Below, one piece after another: positions 24,902 to 33,576 of a DNA stretch of 45,373 nucleotides. The position numbers and the translations under genes were made by a program. Every line of letters begins with the position of its first letter. The stretch's first letter is position 1. This DNA comes from Cognataquiflexum nitidum (lineage in GTDB: Bacteria; Bacteroidota; Bacteroidia; Cytophagales; Cyclobacteriaceae): positions 1 through 45,373 of the forward strand of contig NZ_JAKZAM010000038.1 in the NCBI RefSeq assembly GCF_022538055.1. The letters run 5' to 3'. The notes beneath the pieces were generated by a model, which did not search any database, was not told the DNA's origin, and was given only the letters and a program-made list of their open reading frames with translations.

Positions 24902-25618
24902 GTGAATCAAGTTATCAATAAAAAAGTTAAGTTCATCGATCTTGGCAAAAAGGATTATAAAGAAACTTGGGATTTCCAAGAAAATCTTTTTGCACAGACC
25001 GTTTCACTCAAAATCCAAAATCGTCAGACCGGTCCCGAATCACAAATTGTGACTGACAACTATGTGATTTTTGTTGAGCATCCACATGTCTACACTTTGG
25101 GAAAAAGCGGTGAATTATCCCATCTCCTGTTGGATGAGAAGGGTTTGGAAGAGAAAGAAGCAACTTTTTATAAAATCAACCGGGGTGGAGATATCACTTA
25201 TCATGGTCCCGGACAGTTGGTGGGCTATCCCATCATCGATCTTGATAATTTCTTTACCGACATCCACAAATACCTGAGACTTCTCGAAGAAGCTATCATT
25301 TTGACTTTGGCTGAATATGGGATCGAAGCAGGGAGAATTGAAGGATTGACCGGGGTTTGGTTGGATTACCTCGAACAGAAAAACCCTCGAAAAATCTGTG
25401 CCCTTGGTGTAAAATCAAGCCGGTGGGTGACCATGCATGGCTTCGCATTTAACATCAATGCAGACATTGGCTATTTCAACAACATTGTACCATGTGGCAT
25501 AGCGGACAAAGCAGTCACTTCTATGCATTTAGAACTTGGATACCGTATAGACGAAACAGAAGTAAAGGGAAAAGTCAAAAATCATCTTGTTGAATTATTT
25601 GAGATGGAGTTGGATTAA
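24902..25618 (+). CDS. lipB: octanoyltransferase
   Basis: Transfers octanoyl groups from acyl carrier protein to lipoate-dependent enzymes. Diagnostic segments are RGGDITYHGPGQLVGYP (94-110), ALGVKSSRWVTMHGFAFN with Lys171, and VPCGI with catalytic Cys198. The start is GTG at 24902: no in-frame ATG lies between the upstream stop and the conserved core, so a non-ATG start is needed. 238 residues, cytoplasmic. Divergent from yraN. A tandem repeat region (25623 onward) begins right after the stop codon. Confidence 0.94.
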   Translation: MNQVINKKVKFIDLGKKDYKETWDFQENLFAQTVSLKIQNRQTGPESQIVTDNYVIFVEHPHVYTLGKSGELSHLLLDEKGLEEKEATFYKINRGGDITYHGPGQLVGYPIIDLDNFFTDIHKYLRLLEEAIILTLAEYGIEAGRIEGLTGVWLDYLEQKNPRKICALGVKSSRWVTMHGFAFNINADIGYFNNIVPCGIADKAVTSMHLELGYRIDETEVKGKVKNHLVELFEMELD

Positions 25619-25622
25619 ATTT

Positions 25623-25707
25623 TCGAAATACAGTAGAAATAGGTTGAAATACGGTAGATATAAAATTGAAATAAAGTAGAATAGGATTGAAATAAAGTTG
25701 ATATAAC
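25623..25707 (+). repeat. four degenerate tandem units, 21-22 bp
   Basis: Units start at 25623, 25644, 25666 and 25687 with consensus TTGAAATAAAGTAGA plus a variable end. The core TTGAAATAA also occurs, in reverse orientation, in the array at 27134-27243. Confidence 0.7.
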
Positions 25708-25730
25708 TACTGAAAATAACGGTTGATTCT

Positions 25731-25766
25731 ATTTCTCAAATCTCATGTCTCAAATCTCACGTCTAA
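25731..25766 (+). repeat. CTCACGTCT-type short repeats, copy 2
   Basis: TCTCAAATCTCATGTCTCAA and following units end in TCTCACGTCTAAT, as at 24427-24465. It lies within 6 bp of the next start codon. Confidence 0.55.
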
Positions 25767-25771
25767 TTTAA

Positions 25772-26173
25772 ATGAAAAAAGACATCGACTTTCACCCTGT
25801 CACGGGAGTCAAGCTTGCAATTGCCAAAGAAGAAACCAACGGCAATACCGAATGGTCGGTTTATATCATCAATCTCAACCTGATTGAATTGAATACTGTA
25901 ATGATTACCTCCAAAGGCTATGGCCAAATCGGTGGAGAAGAAAAGAAAACCTCGGTTTTGAGACACATGATCCAAGAACTTGGTTCAGAATCCATTGCCA
26001 AAATCGAACCGATTGACCCTGCCCTTTTTGCCTTGACCAATGAATATTGGGTCAGTTATTATATCCTTGATCAGATTTTTGACAAAAAATTCATTTTCGC
26101 AGAAGGGAGTATGGACCCTTCCAATCTGAGCTTTATCCCTGAATTGGGATTGGAAGGGGTTCTCCATTCATAA
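25772..26173 (+). CDS. conserved protein of unknown function
   Basis: 133 residues, soluble, no signal peptide. It reads as a compact alpha/beta domain: WSVYIINLNLIELNTVMITS, then KGYGQIGGEEKKTSVLRHMI, and YWVSYYILDQIFDKKFIFAEG. I recognise the pattern as a protein common in Bacteroidota but know no function. It is preceded by two kinds of short repeats rather than an evident promoter, and followed by the exonuclease gene after 151 bp. Confidence 0.7.
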   Translation: MKKDIDFHPVTGVKLAIAKEETNGNTEWSVYIINLNLIELNTVMITSKGYGQIGGEEKKTSVLRHMIQELGSESIAKIEPIDPALFALTNEYWVSYYILDQIFDKKFIFAEGSMDPSNLSFIPELGLEGVLHS

Positions 26174-26324
26174 TGGACGAATGGAATTTATATGATTTTT
26201 TGATTTTTAGTTGAATATTAACTAATATCCCAATATCTTAATGAGTAATTGGATCAATTCTAGGAATGGGATTGTCCAATGTTTATTTGGAAGATAGAAA
26301 GGAAACAATCTAAAGATCATTTAT

Positions 26325-27059
26325 ATGGGAAATTTTTTGAATGAATTGGGCGATATCCTTTTTTTGGACATCGAGACTGCTTCTTTGGAATCCGATTTTA
26401 AGGAATTGCCTCCGCGGCTACAGGATGAGTGGCTTAAAAAAGAAAGGCATATCATTCCTAAAGAGGAAGATGTGGAACCCGGAAGTTTATTTTTCCAAAA
26501 AGCAGGAATTTATGCTGAATTTGGCAAAGTCATCTGCGTAGGTGTCGGGTACTTCCATTATCTGGAGGAAGAAAATAAATTGGAATTCCGGACCAAAAGC
26601 TATGCAGAAGAATCAGAATATGACACCCTTGCTGCTTTTTGTGAATTGCTTTCAAAGAAAAAGTGGATCCTTTGTGCCCACAATGGAAAGGAATTTGACT
26701 TCCCTTACCTCAGCAGAAGGATCTTGATAAATAGGATTCCTCTTCCTGAACCATTGCAGATCGCAGGCAAAAAACCTTGGGAAGTCCGTCACCTTGATAC
26801 TTTGGAACTGTGGAAATTCGGGGATTACAAGCATTACACCAGGCTGGAATTGCTTGCTGCCATTTTTGACATCCCTACTTCCAAGGAGTCTATCGACGGT
26901 TCTCAGGTCAATGAAACCTATTATATCCAAAAAGATTTGGAGTCCATTCGGAAATATTGTTTGCGGGATGTTGTCGTGACAGCTCAGATATATTTGGCCT
27001 TTCAAGGGCTGCCACCTGATATCGAAATGAAAGTGATTAATAGGGATAATGAGGTTTAA
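26325..27059 (+). CDS. DnaQ/PolB-like predicted 3'-5' exonuclease
   Basis: 244 residues with the DEDD exonuclease motifs: Exo I FLDIETAS (Asp15, Glu17), Exo II AHNGKEFDFPYL (Asn120, Asp125) and Exo III YCLRDVVVTA (Tyr211, Asp215), the DEDDy type. No polymerase domain follows, so it is a stand-alone nuclease of the predicted PolB-like group. Substrate (DNA or RNA) unknown. The tandem array 27134-27243 lies 74 bp downstream, ahead of the DUF4143 ATPase gene on the same strand. Confidence 0.87.
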   Translation: MGNFLNELGDILFLDIETASLESDFKELPPRLQDEWLKKERHIIPKEEDVEPGSLFFQKAGIYAEFGKVICVGVGYFHYLEEENKLEFRTKSYAEESEYDTLAAFCELLSKKKWILCAHNGKEFDFPYLSRRILINRIPLPEPLQIAGKKPWEVRHLDTLELWKFGDYKHYTRLELLAAIFDIPTSKESIDGSQVNETYYIQKDLESIRKYCLRDVVVTAQIYLAFQGLPPDIEMKVINRDNEV

Positions 27060-27133
27060 TCAAATTTAGGATATAAGCGATAAAAAGGGCTTAATTTTCT
27101 TTTTTTTGAAGTAATTATAACTAAAATAATACA

Positions 27134-27243
27134 TGTCAATTCAAAATTGAATCTATGTAATTTCAAAATTCAACTCATGTAATTTCAAAATTATATCTAT
27201 GTTATTTCAAAATTTATCTTGTGTTATTTCAAAATTCAGAATA
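27134..27243 (+). repeat. five tandem 22-bp units before the ATPase gene
   Basis: Five contiguous units of exactly 22 bp start at 27134, 27156, 27178, 27200 and 27222. The conserved half is TGT(T/A)ATTTCAAAATT; the other 7 bases vary. Unit 1 contains the inverted repeat ATTCAAAATTGAAT. The array ends 18 bp before the ATG of the ATPase, and that 18-bp leader contains TTTGAAATAA (27247-27256), the reverse complement of the core of unit 5, so a hairpin over the translation start region is possible. Not CRISPR: there are no separate spacers. Confidence 0.9.
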
Positions 27244-27261
27244 CCTTTGAAATAAAAAGAC

Positions 27262-28419
27262 ATGCTGATTTCGAGGGATATTGTGTCGGCAATCAAAATC
27301 CTGATCCCCAAATACCCGATCATTGCCTTGACAGGACCGAGGCAATCCGGCAAAACCACTTTGCTAAAAAGCCTATTTCCAGACTATCGCTATATCAGTC
27401 TGGAAAATCCTGATATCAGAAACTTTGCTGAAAAGGATCCCAATGGTTTTTTGGCCGAATATGACCGGCATGTAATCTTCGATGAAGTCCAGCGGATTCC
27501 TGCGTTATTTTCCTATATCCAAAGTATCGTGGATGATAGAAGTGGAGAAATGGGCATTTATGTACTTTCAGGCTCACAAAATTTCCACCTGATGAACAGC
27601 ATTACCCAAAGTCTAGCAGGTAGAGTAGCAATCTTTAAATTATTTCCCCTTGATTGTCAGGAACTGGAAAAAGCAGGATTGCTTGGGGATGACTTTTTAG
27701 CCCCATTGATCAAGGGATTTTATCCGGCCATATACGACAGAGACATTCCTTCGAGGATCTTTTATTCCAATTACATTCAAACCTACATCAACAGAGACGT
27801 AAGTGAGCTGATTGCAATCAGAGACATGCGTGGGTTCCAAAATTTCCTTGGACTCTGCGCTGCTAGAGCAGGACAATTGCTCAATCTCAATGCATTGGCA
27901 AATGAAAGCGGGATAAGCCAACCGACAGCCAAAGCATGGCTTTCGGCATTGGAGCAAAGTTTCATCACTTTTCAGCTTTATCCATACCATAAAAATTTCA
28001 ACAAAAGGATAGTCAAAACTCCAAAGCTCTACTTTTATGATACAGGATTGCTTTGTCATCTCCTCAAGATTACCAAAACCGAAAGCCTGCTGACGCATCC
28101 ATTTAAAGGTGCGTTGTTTGAAAATATGATGATCTCGGAATATGTAAAACAAATGCACCACCGCAACAGTCCCGAAGATCTGTGGTTTTGGAGGGATTCG
28201 GGAGGAAACGAGATTGATCTGATGGTGGATAAGGGCGATGAAATGGAGATATTCGAGTTCAAAGCATCCCAAACCATCAAAACTGAGATGTTTGATGGAC
28301 TGAACAAGTTCGAAGAAATCTCACAGATGCAAAATCTGAAAAAAGTCTTGGTATACGGCGGCAAGGAGTCACAAATACGTAGCAGCGGTAAGTTGCTTTC
28401 ATGGAAGGATTTTGGTTAA
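27262..28419 (+). CDS. AAA ATPase with DUF4143 domain
   Basis: 385 residues. The N-terminal P-loop domain has Walker A GPRQSGKT (25-32), Walker B VIFDEVQ (71-77) and the sensor-like SGSQN (103-107). A winged-helix-like part spans about 207-231 (LNLNALANESGISQPTAKAW). The C-terminal DUF4143 part keeps a nuclease-like motif NEID (316-319) and EFK (332-334). The family is widespread and often mobile in bacteria and archaea, and its function is not established. The gene sits directly after the 22-bp array. Winged helix plus tandem sites suggests self-regulation, but this is inference. Confidence 0.88.
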   Translation: MLISRDIVSAIKILIPKYPIIALTGPRQSGKTTLLKSLFPDYRYISLENPDIRNFAEKDPNGFLAEYDRHVIFDEVQRIPALFSYIQSIVDDRSGEMGIYVLSGSQNFHLMNSITQSLAGRVAIFKLFPLDCQELEKAGLLGDDFLAPLIKGFYPAIYDRDIPSRIFYSNYIQTYINRDVSELIAIRDMRGFQNFLGLCAARAGQLLNLNALANESGISQPTAKAWLSALEQSFITFQLYPYHKNFNKRIVKTPKLYFYDTGLLCHLLKITKTESLLTHPFKGALFENMMISEYVKQMHHRNSPEDLWFWRDSGGNEIDLMVDKGDEMEIFEFKASQTIKTEMFDGLNKFEEISQMQNLKKVLVYGGKESQIRSSGKLLSWKDFG

Positions 28420-28452
28420 AAGAATCTCAGGAAGGTGCGGTGCAGAAAAACA

Positions 28453-29232
28453 TCATTTCTTTGGCTCATAAACCTCTATCCATCCATGATTGCTGTCGTT
28501 AAGTATCATTTTCCCTTGATCAAATTCAACACTTAGTATAATAGTAGGCACCCCAGCGATCGCTTGGGTAAGAAAAACATGAATCCTGTCCCCAACTACC
28601 TTCCAAGACATCATCTGTGACATTTCAAAAAAATCTGAAGCTTTCAAGCGATATTCCTGAGGAATAAATATTTCTTTTGAAGCTTTTTGTTCAGCATCTC
28701 TTAAACCTCTTATATCAACTACATACTTTCCGTCGGGATTAAAAGCAGTCATATAATCTTTCCCTGTCATTTCAGAATCTATTTTCACTCCATTTTCAAT
28801 TTTATATTTTTCCTTTAGAATCCAAATCCCGGTAATTTTGTCACTTAGTTCTTTTGAAGCTTCTCCAAAAACCCTAGAAAAATCATAATTCAAATCTTTG
28901 GAAACAATTTCCATTTCAACTGTCCTATTAACTGCTTTCAGGTTCAAAGTCAGTAATTTCTTATCTAATTTTCCATAAACCTCTTCTTGCCCTCCATTTC
29001 CTTCCAATACCCCAACAAATCCGTTATTCTCCTTCCTTCCGACAAATTCTTTGGAACTTAAATCAGATTGGTAAAGTTTCCCTAAAAGTAATTCTCCTTT
29101 TTCTGAAATACTTAAAACCAATGGGTCATTTAGATCAATGCTTTGGTATATACCCTGATACTTCTGAGAAAACCCAACATTTTGAAGGAAAAACAATTGC
29201 AAAATCAACAATATCGACATTTTTGTATTCAT
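28453..29232 (-). CDS. secreted protein of unknown function
   Basis: 259 residues with a signal peptide ending in GFS before QKYQGIYQS. Beta-rich: short strands with LSISEKGELLLGKLY and later a section around IWILKEKYKIENGVKIDSEM, DPDGKYVVDIRG-like and ending HGWIEVYEPKK, as in lipocalin-like domains that recur in Bacteroidota. ATG at 29220 is an alternative start. Converges with the ATPase gene 33 bp away. Confidence 0.72.
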   Translation of the reverse strand: MNTKMSILLILQLFFLQNVGFSQKYQGIYQSIDLNDPLVLSISEKGELLLGKLYQSDLSSKEFVGRKENNGFVGVLEGNGGQEEVYGKLDKKLLTLNLKAVNRTVEMEIVSKDLNYDFSRVFGEASKELSDKITGIWILKEKYKIENGVKIDSEMTGKDYMTAFNPDGKYVVDIRGLRDAEQKASKEIFIPQEYRLKASDFFEMSQMMSWKVVGDRIHVFLTQAIAGVPTIILSVEFDQGKMILNDSNHGWIEVYEPKK

Positions 29233-29328
29233 CTTTCTTTCAGTTTAAATAATTGAATTAAATGCTAAGTTAAAAATATTCCTCACTTTCCAGAATCATT
29301 TTCTTAACTTTATTCAAAGAAATTTCTG

Positions 29329-29571
29329 ATGAAAACCAAATCATTTGAATTTACCAAAAAGAAGGTTTTAGAAAAGATGGAGAATCTATCAAAGGAAGAG
29401 ATAATTGAAGATCAGGACCATAAATCAAGAATAGAAAAAATTTTATCTTTTGCAGGGTTATTAGATAAAGTTCAAGATGCTGATTTAATCAAAGAGTTGA
29501 CTGTTGATCTACACAAAACCAGACTTAAAGGAAACCGAAATATTGCAGACAATTGGAAGGGTCACTTTTAG
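29329..29571 (+). CDS. small charged protein of unknown function
   Basis: 80 residues, rich in Lys, Glu and Asp and probably mostly helical (KKKVLEKMENLSKEEIIED, then KSRIEKILSFAGLLDKVQ). The composition is like that of many antitoxins, but no toxin-like gene is adjacent on either side. It is preceded by a possible -7 box and divergent from the secreted protein gene. Function unknown. Confidence 0.55.
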   Translation: MKTKSFEFTKKKVLEKMENLSKEEIIEDQDHKSRIEKILSFAGLLDKVQDADLIKELTVDLHKTRLKGNRNIADNWKGHF

Positions 29572-29746
29572 ATTTGGAGATTAAAATAAAATTTTTCTGA
29601 GAAAAAATTCAAATCATACCTCAAACAAAAAGAGTCATTTAAATCAAAATGGATTTTTTGATTCATTTATAATACTAATCACAAACAACACAGCCCATTT
29701 CGCACAGATTCAGGGCTTATCATTACACAATTGGAAATAAACTTTC

Positions 29747-31936
29747 ATGGGAAGAAAATCAAATAATCAGGGCCAAAAGGGCAAAAAAAGCGGAAAGGTG
29801 ATAGATGCCGCCCAACTGACCAAAAAAGTACTCAACTTTTTAGATAACAATTACGGCAAAGAATTCAATGCCAAACAGATTATCAAGAAACTTGAAATCC
29901 GCGACTCCATCGCCAAAGGCGGTGTAGAACCGATGTTACATAAACTTGCAGCAGCAGGCAACATATCCAAATCACCGAGAAATTATTTTGCTTCAGTCAA
30001 AGAACCTGAGTTCATCGAAGGGGAAGTGGATTTTGTCAATCCGCGCTTTGCATTCATCAAACCTGATGCAAAACATGGATTGGAGGAAGATGTCCTCATT
30101 AAAGAAGCCGATCTAAAACATGCTTTGGATGGTGACCGTGTCAGAATCATGGTATACCCCGTCAAAGGAAGTACCGGAAGGCTCGAGGGAAAGGTATTGG
30201 AAATCGTAAGCCGAAGCAGGGATGAGTTTGTCGGCAGGGTAGAAATATCCCCGAGATTCGCCTTTGTCGTGCCTGATTTCAAGAAGATGCATTATGACAT
30301 TTTTGTCCACAGAGGTGACCTTGGCGGTGCCGAACACAACCAAAAAGTAGTTGTCAAACTCTCCGACTGGCGCGAGGACGACAAAAATCCGACAGGGAAA
30401 GTCACCCGTGTTCTCGGCAAAGCCGGAGAACATGAAGTCGAAATCCACTCCATCATGGCGGAGTTTGGCTTGCCCTTCGAATACCCAAAAGAGGTCGAAG
30501 ATGAAGCAAACCTGATTCCTGAGGAAATTTCTCCGGAAGAAATCAAAAACCGCCGTGATATGCGGGGCATTCCCACATTTACCATTGATCCGGCTGATGC
30601 TAAGGATTTTGATGATGCGATATCCTACCGGGTATTGGAAAACGGAAACCTTGAAATCGGTGTCCATATCGCCGACGTGACCCACTATGTCAAGCCAAAA
30701 ACCAAATTGGAAAAAGAGGCCTACGAAAGGGCTACTTCGGTTTATTTGGTGGATAGAACCATCCCGATGTTACCGGAAAGGCTCAGCAACGGGCTTTGTT
30801 CGCTTAGACCCAACGAGGACAAACTGACTTTTTCCTGCGTTTTTGAAATGGATGAAAATGCCGATGTTCTGAATACTTGGATAGGTCGGACAGTAACGCA
30901 TTCCGACAGGCGATTTGCCTATGAAGAAGGTCAGGAAAACATCGACAAGCAGGAAGGTGATTTCTATCAGGAACTCACACTTTTAAATGACCTTGCCAAG
31001 AAGCTGCGAAAAAGAAGATTTGATAAAGGAGCGGTCAATTTTGAGACGGTGGAAGTCAAATTCAAACTGGATGAAAAAGGGAAACCACTTGGTCTCTTTG
31101 TCAAAGAGCGAAAAGATATCCACAAGCTCATTGAGGAATTTATGCTATTGGCAAACAGGACTGTTGCAGAATTTGTCTTCAACAAAAACAAAGGAAAGGA
31201 TACATTTGTATATAGGATTCACGACCACCCGGATGTGGAGCGATTGGAGACTTTTGCCAATTTTGCCAAGAAATTTGGCCATGAAATGAAAATCGGGGAA
31301 GGGACTAGAATCTCTATGGCTTTGAATAAACTTATGGAAGAGATTCTCGGTAAGCCGGAACAGAATATCTTAGAACAGCTTGCAATCCGAAGCATGGCCA
31401 AAGCCAAATATACGACAGAAGCAAAAGGTCACTTTGGTTTGGCATTCCAACATTATACCCACTTCACCTCCCCTATTCGAAGGTATCCGGATATGATGGT
31501 GCACAGATTACTGCAGCATTATCTTGATGGTGGCAAGTCACCTGAGGCAGAAACCTGGGAAGACAAATGTCTCCATTCTTCAGAAAGGGAAAAAAGGGCT
31601 GCTGATTCAGAGAGAGCTTCTATCAAATACAAACAAGTGGAATTCATGTCCCTTGCTGAGGAAAAGGATTATGATGGTATCGTTACCGGAGTGACAGAAT
31701 GGGGAGTTTTTGTGGAAATCACCGAAACCAAGTGTGAAGGAATGATCAGGGTTCAGGACATGAAGGACGATTATTACCAATTTGACGAAAAAAATATGCG
31801 TCTTATTGGGACAAGAAATAAAAAAATGATCACTTTGGGTGAAAAAGTAATGGTACGTGTAGTAGCCACGGACATTGATAGAAGAACTATAGACCTGGAA
31901 TTTGCAGATAATGAACCAAGAAATAAGCGTAGATAA
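29747..31936 (+). CDS. rnr: ribonuclease R
   Basis: 3'-5' exoribonuclease of the RNase II family, degrading structured RNA in the cytoplasm. 729 residues: a basic N-terminus with a helix-turn-helix-like part (20-75), two cold-shock domains (about 85-245), the RNB catalytic domain with TIDPADAKDFDDAIS (279-293) holding the metal-binding Asp cluster, and a C-terminal S1 domain (about 640-715, DGIVTGVTEWGVFVEI). It overlaps the next gene by 26 bases, so RNase R, prenyl synthase and rhomboid form one operon. Confidence 0.95.
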   Translation: MGRKSNNQGQKGKKSGKVIDAAQLTKKVLNFLDNNYGKEFNAKQIIKKLEIRDSIAKGGVEPMLHKLAAAGNISKSPRNYFASVKEPEFIEGEVDFVNPRFAFIKPDAKHGLEEDVLIKEADLKHALDGDRVRIMVYPVKGSTGRLEGKVLEIVSRSRDEFVGRVEISPRFAFVVPDFKKMHYDIFVHRGDLGGAEHNQKVVVKLSDWREDDKNPTGKVTRVLGKAGEHEVEIHSIMAEFGLPFEYPKEVEDEANLIPEEISPEEIKNRRDMRGIPTFTIDPADAKDFDDAISYRVLENGNLEIGVHIADVTHYVKPKTKLEKEAYERATSVYLVDRTIPMLPERLSNGLCSLRPNEDKLTFSCVFEMDENADVLNTWIGRTVTHSDRRFAYEEGQENIDKQEGDFYQELTLLNDLAKKLRKRRFDKGAVNFETVEVKFKLDEKGKPLGLFVKERKDIHKLIEEFMLLANRTVAEFVFNKNKGKDTFVYRIHDHPDVERLETFANFAKKFGHEMKIGEGTRISMALNKLMEEILGKPEQNILEQLAIRSMAKAKYTTEAKGHFGLAFQHYTHFTSPIRRYPDMMVHRLLQHYLDGGKSPEAETWEDKCLHSSEREKRAADSERASIKYKQVEFMSLAEEKDYDGIVTGVTEWGVFVEITETKCEGMIRVQDMKDDYYQFDEKNMRLIGTRNKKMITLGEKVMVRVVATDIDRRTIDLEFADNEPRNKRR

Positions 31937-32897
31937 AATCTTACAGGATTTAGAAAAACATATCCAAGGACATTCTTACGGAAAATCACCCCAAGAACTA
32001 TATGAGCCGATTTCATACATCATGAGCCTGGGTGGAAAAAGAATTCGCCCCTTGCTTACACTGATGGCTTATTCGCTTTATAAGTCTGACTACCAAAATA
32101 TCATGAATCCCGCTTCAGCTGTGGAGGTTTTTCACAACTTTACGCTGATGCATGACGATATCATGGATGATGCCCCGCTGCGCAGGGGAAAGGCAACTGT
32201 CCATGAAAAATGGAATGCCAACACTGCAATCCTTTCTGGGGATGTGATGCTGGTCAAGGCTTATGATATGCTCCTAGACATTGAACCCGGTAAATTCTGG
32301 GAATCCATCCGCCTCTTTAATCAGACAGCAGCAGAAGTCTGCGAAGGCCAACAGCATGACATGAATTTTGAATCCCAAAATACTGTCTCGGAGGAAGCCT
32401 ACATCGACATGATCAGGCAGAAGACAGCAGTGTTGTTGGGATTTGCACTTCAATTTGGGGCAATCTTGGCAGAGGCTAGCACCGAAGATGCACAAAAACT
32501 CTATGATTTTGGAGTCAATATCGGTATCGGTTTTCAACTCAAAGATGATTTGCTCGACGTCTATGCCGACAAGGCCAAATTCGGAAAGCAGGTCGGTGGA
32601 GATATCATTTCCAATAAAAAGACTTTCCTGCTGATCAAAGCAAAAGACTTGGCTCAGGGAGATTCTAAAATCAAATTGGAGTCCTGGCTTGAGGCTAAGA
32701 CTTTTAACAAAGAAGAAAAAGTGGCTGCAGTCACAGCAATTTATGATTCATTGGAGATCAAAAGCCTGACCGAAGCAAAAATGAAAGCATATTTCGACAA
32801 AGGCTTTGAGCAATTTGCTTCTCTTGAAGTTCCCAACAAGGACATCTATACATCCCTTCTTCAACTTACCCAAGACCTGGTGCACCGGGAAAAATAA
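31911..32897 (+). CDS. polyprenyl diphosphate synthase
   Basis: Head-to-tail condensation of isopentenyl diphosphate. Start chosen as ATG at 31911; the frame upstream only opens with TTG at 31902. 328 residues. GGKRIRP, the first Asp-rich motif HDDIMDD and the second QLKDDLLDVY are all present. The residue five before the first Asp is Phe (FTLMHDD), where long-chain enzymes have a small residue, so a C15-C20 product is likely. It overlaps rnr by 26 bases and is followed by a rhomboid gene after 14 bp. Confidence 0.9.
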   Translation: MNQEISVDKILQDLEKHIQGHSYGKSPQELYEPISYIMSLGGKRIRPLLTLMAYSLYKSDYQNIMNPASAVEVFHNFTLMHDDIMDDAPLRRGKATVHEKWNANTAILSGDVMLVKAYDMLLDIEPGKFWESIRLFNQTAAEVCEGQQHDMNFESQNTVSEEAYIDMIRQKTAVLLGFALQFGAILAEASTEDAQKLYDFGVNIGIGFQLKDDLLDVYADKAKFGKQVGGDIISNKKTFLLIKAKDLAQGDSKIKLESWLEAKTFNKEEKVAAVTAIYDSLEIKSLTEAKMKAYFDKGFEQFASLEVPNKDIYTSLLQLTQDLVHREK

Positions 32898-32911
32898 TCA
32901 AACATTACTTC

Positions 32912-33541
32912 ATGGAATTATCTGCAACGGTTCTCATCATTGCGCTGACAGTCTTGACTTCATACTTAGCTTGGCAAAAGCCCAACCTGATGGAAAGGTG
33001 GATGTTTACGCCTTACCAAATCCAAAAAAGGAACCAATGGGATCGGTTTATTCTGTCTGGATTTATCCATAAGGATGGGACTCATTTACTCTTCAACATG
33101 TTTACTTTCTATTTTTTTGGAAGGGTGGTTGAGAGTTTTCTAATGATTAAGTTTGGGCAGACAGTTGGGATTGGTATGTATCTTCTATTCTATCTCGGGG
33201 CGATTGTAATTGCTGATATCCCGACCTATTTCAAGCATCAATCCCACTCCTACTATCGCGCGCTAGGCGCATCAGGCGGGGTTGCGGCTACGGTATTTGG
33301 CAGCATTATCTTGATGCCTCTGTCTGACATTTGTCTTTTTGGTTTGCTTTGTCTACCGGGTTTTGCGCTGGGAGTCTTTTTTTTGATTTACAGCATCGTG
33401 CAATCAAAAAAAGGTGCCGATGGCATCAACCATGACGCCCACTTGTATGGCGCATTATTCGGAATTGCTTTTATCCTGATCGTGTCCCCACAAAGCGCTT
33501 TGAATTTTATAGATCAAATAAAAAGCTTCAGGCTTTTTTGA
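32912..33541 (+). CDS. rhomboid family intramembrane serine protease
   Basis: 209 residues with about six membrane helices. The catalytic dyad is Ser121 in GASGG (GxSG motif) and His177 in HDAHLYGALFG; His58 and Asn62 in THLLFNMF match the oxyanion-side residues of the family. It cleaves substrates within or near the membrane; none is indicated. Last gene of the rnr operon; its stop codon lies inside the loop of the terminator hairpin. Confidence 0.9.
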   Translation: MELSATVLIIALTVLTSYLAWQKPNLMERWMFTPYQIQKRNQWDRFILSGFIHKDGTHLLFNMFTFYFFGRVVESFLMIKFGQTVGIGMYLLFYLGAIVIADIPTYFKHQSHSYYRALGASGGVAATVFGSIILMPLSDICLFGLLCLPGFALGVFFLIYSIVQSKKGADGINHDAHLYGALFGIAFILIVSPQSALNFIDQIKSFRLF

Positions 33542-33553
33542 CCTGAAGCTTTT
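33521..33553. terminator. bidirectional terminator between rhomboid and hpf genes
   Basis: A perfect 12-bp stem (33521-33532 with 33542-33553) with A and T flanks serves both converging genes. Confidence 0.88.
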
Positions 33554-33576
33554 AAATAAATTTTCTGAAATGATTC

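Noticed and set aside
27134..27243. CRISPR array
   Set aside because: Units of 22 bp are contiguous, with no separate unique spacers, and no cas genes are near.
27697..28272. 191-codon minus-strand frame
   Set aside because: Shadow of the DUF4143 ATPase gene, rich in Cys, His and Ile with no family likeness.
29329..29571. toxin-antitoxin pair
   Set aside because: The small charged protein looks antitoxin-like but there is no adjacent toxin-sized frame.
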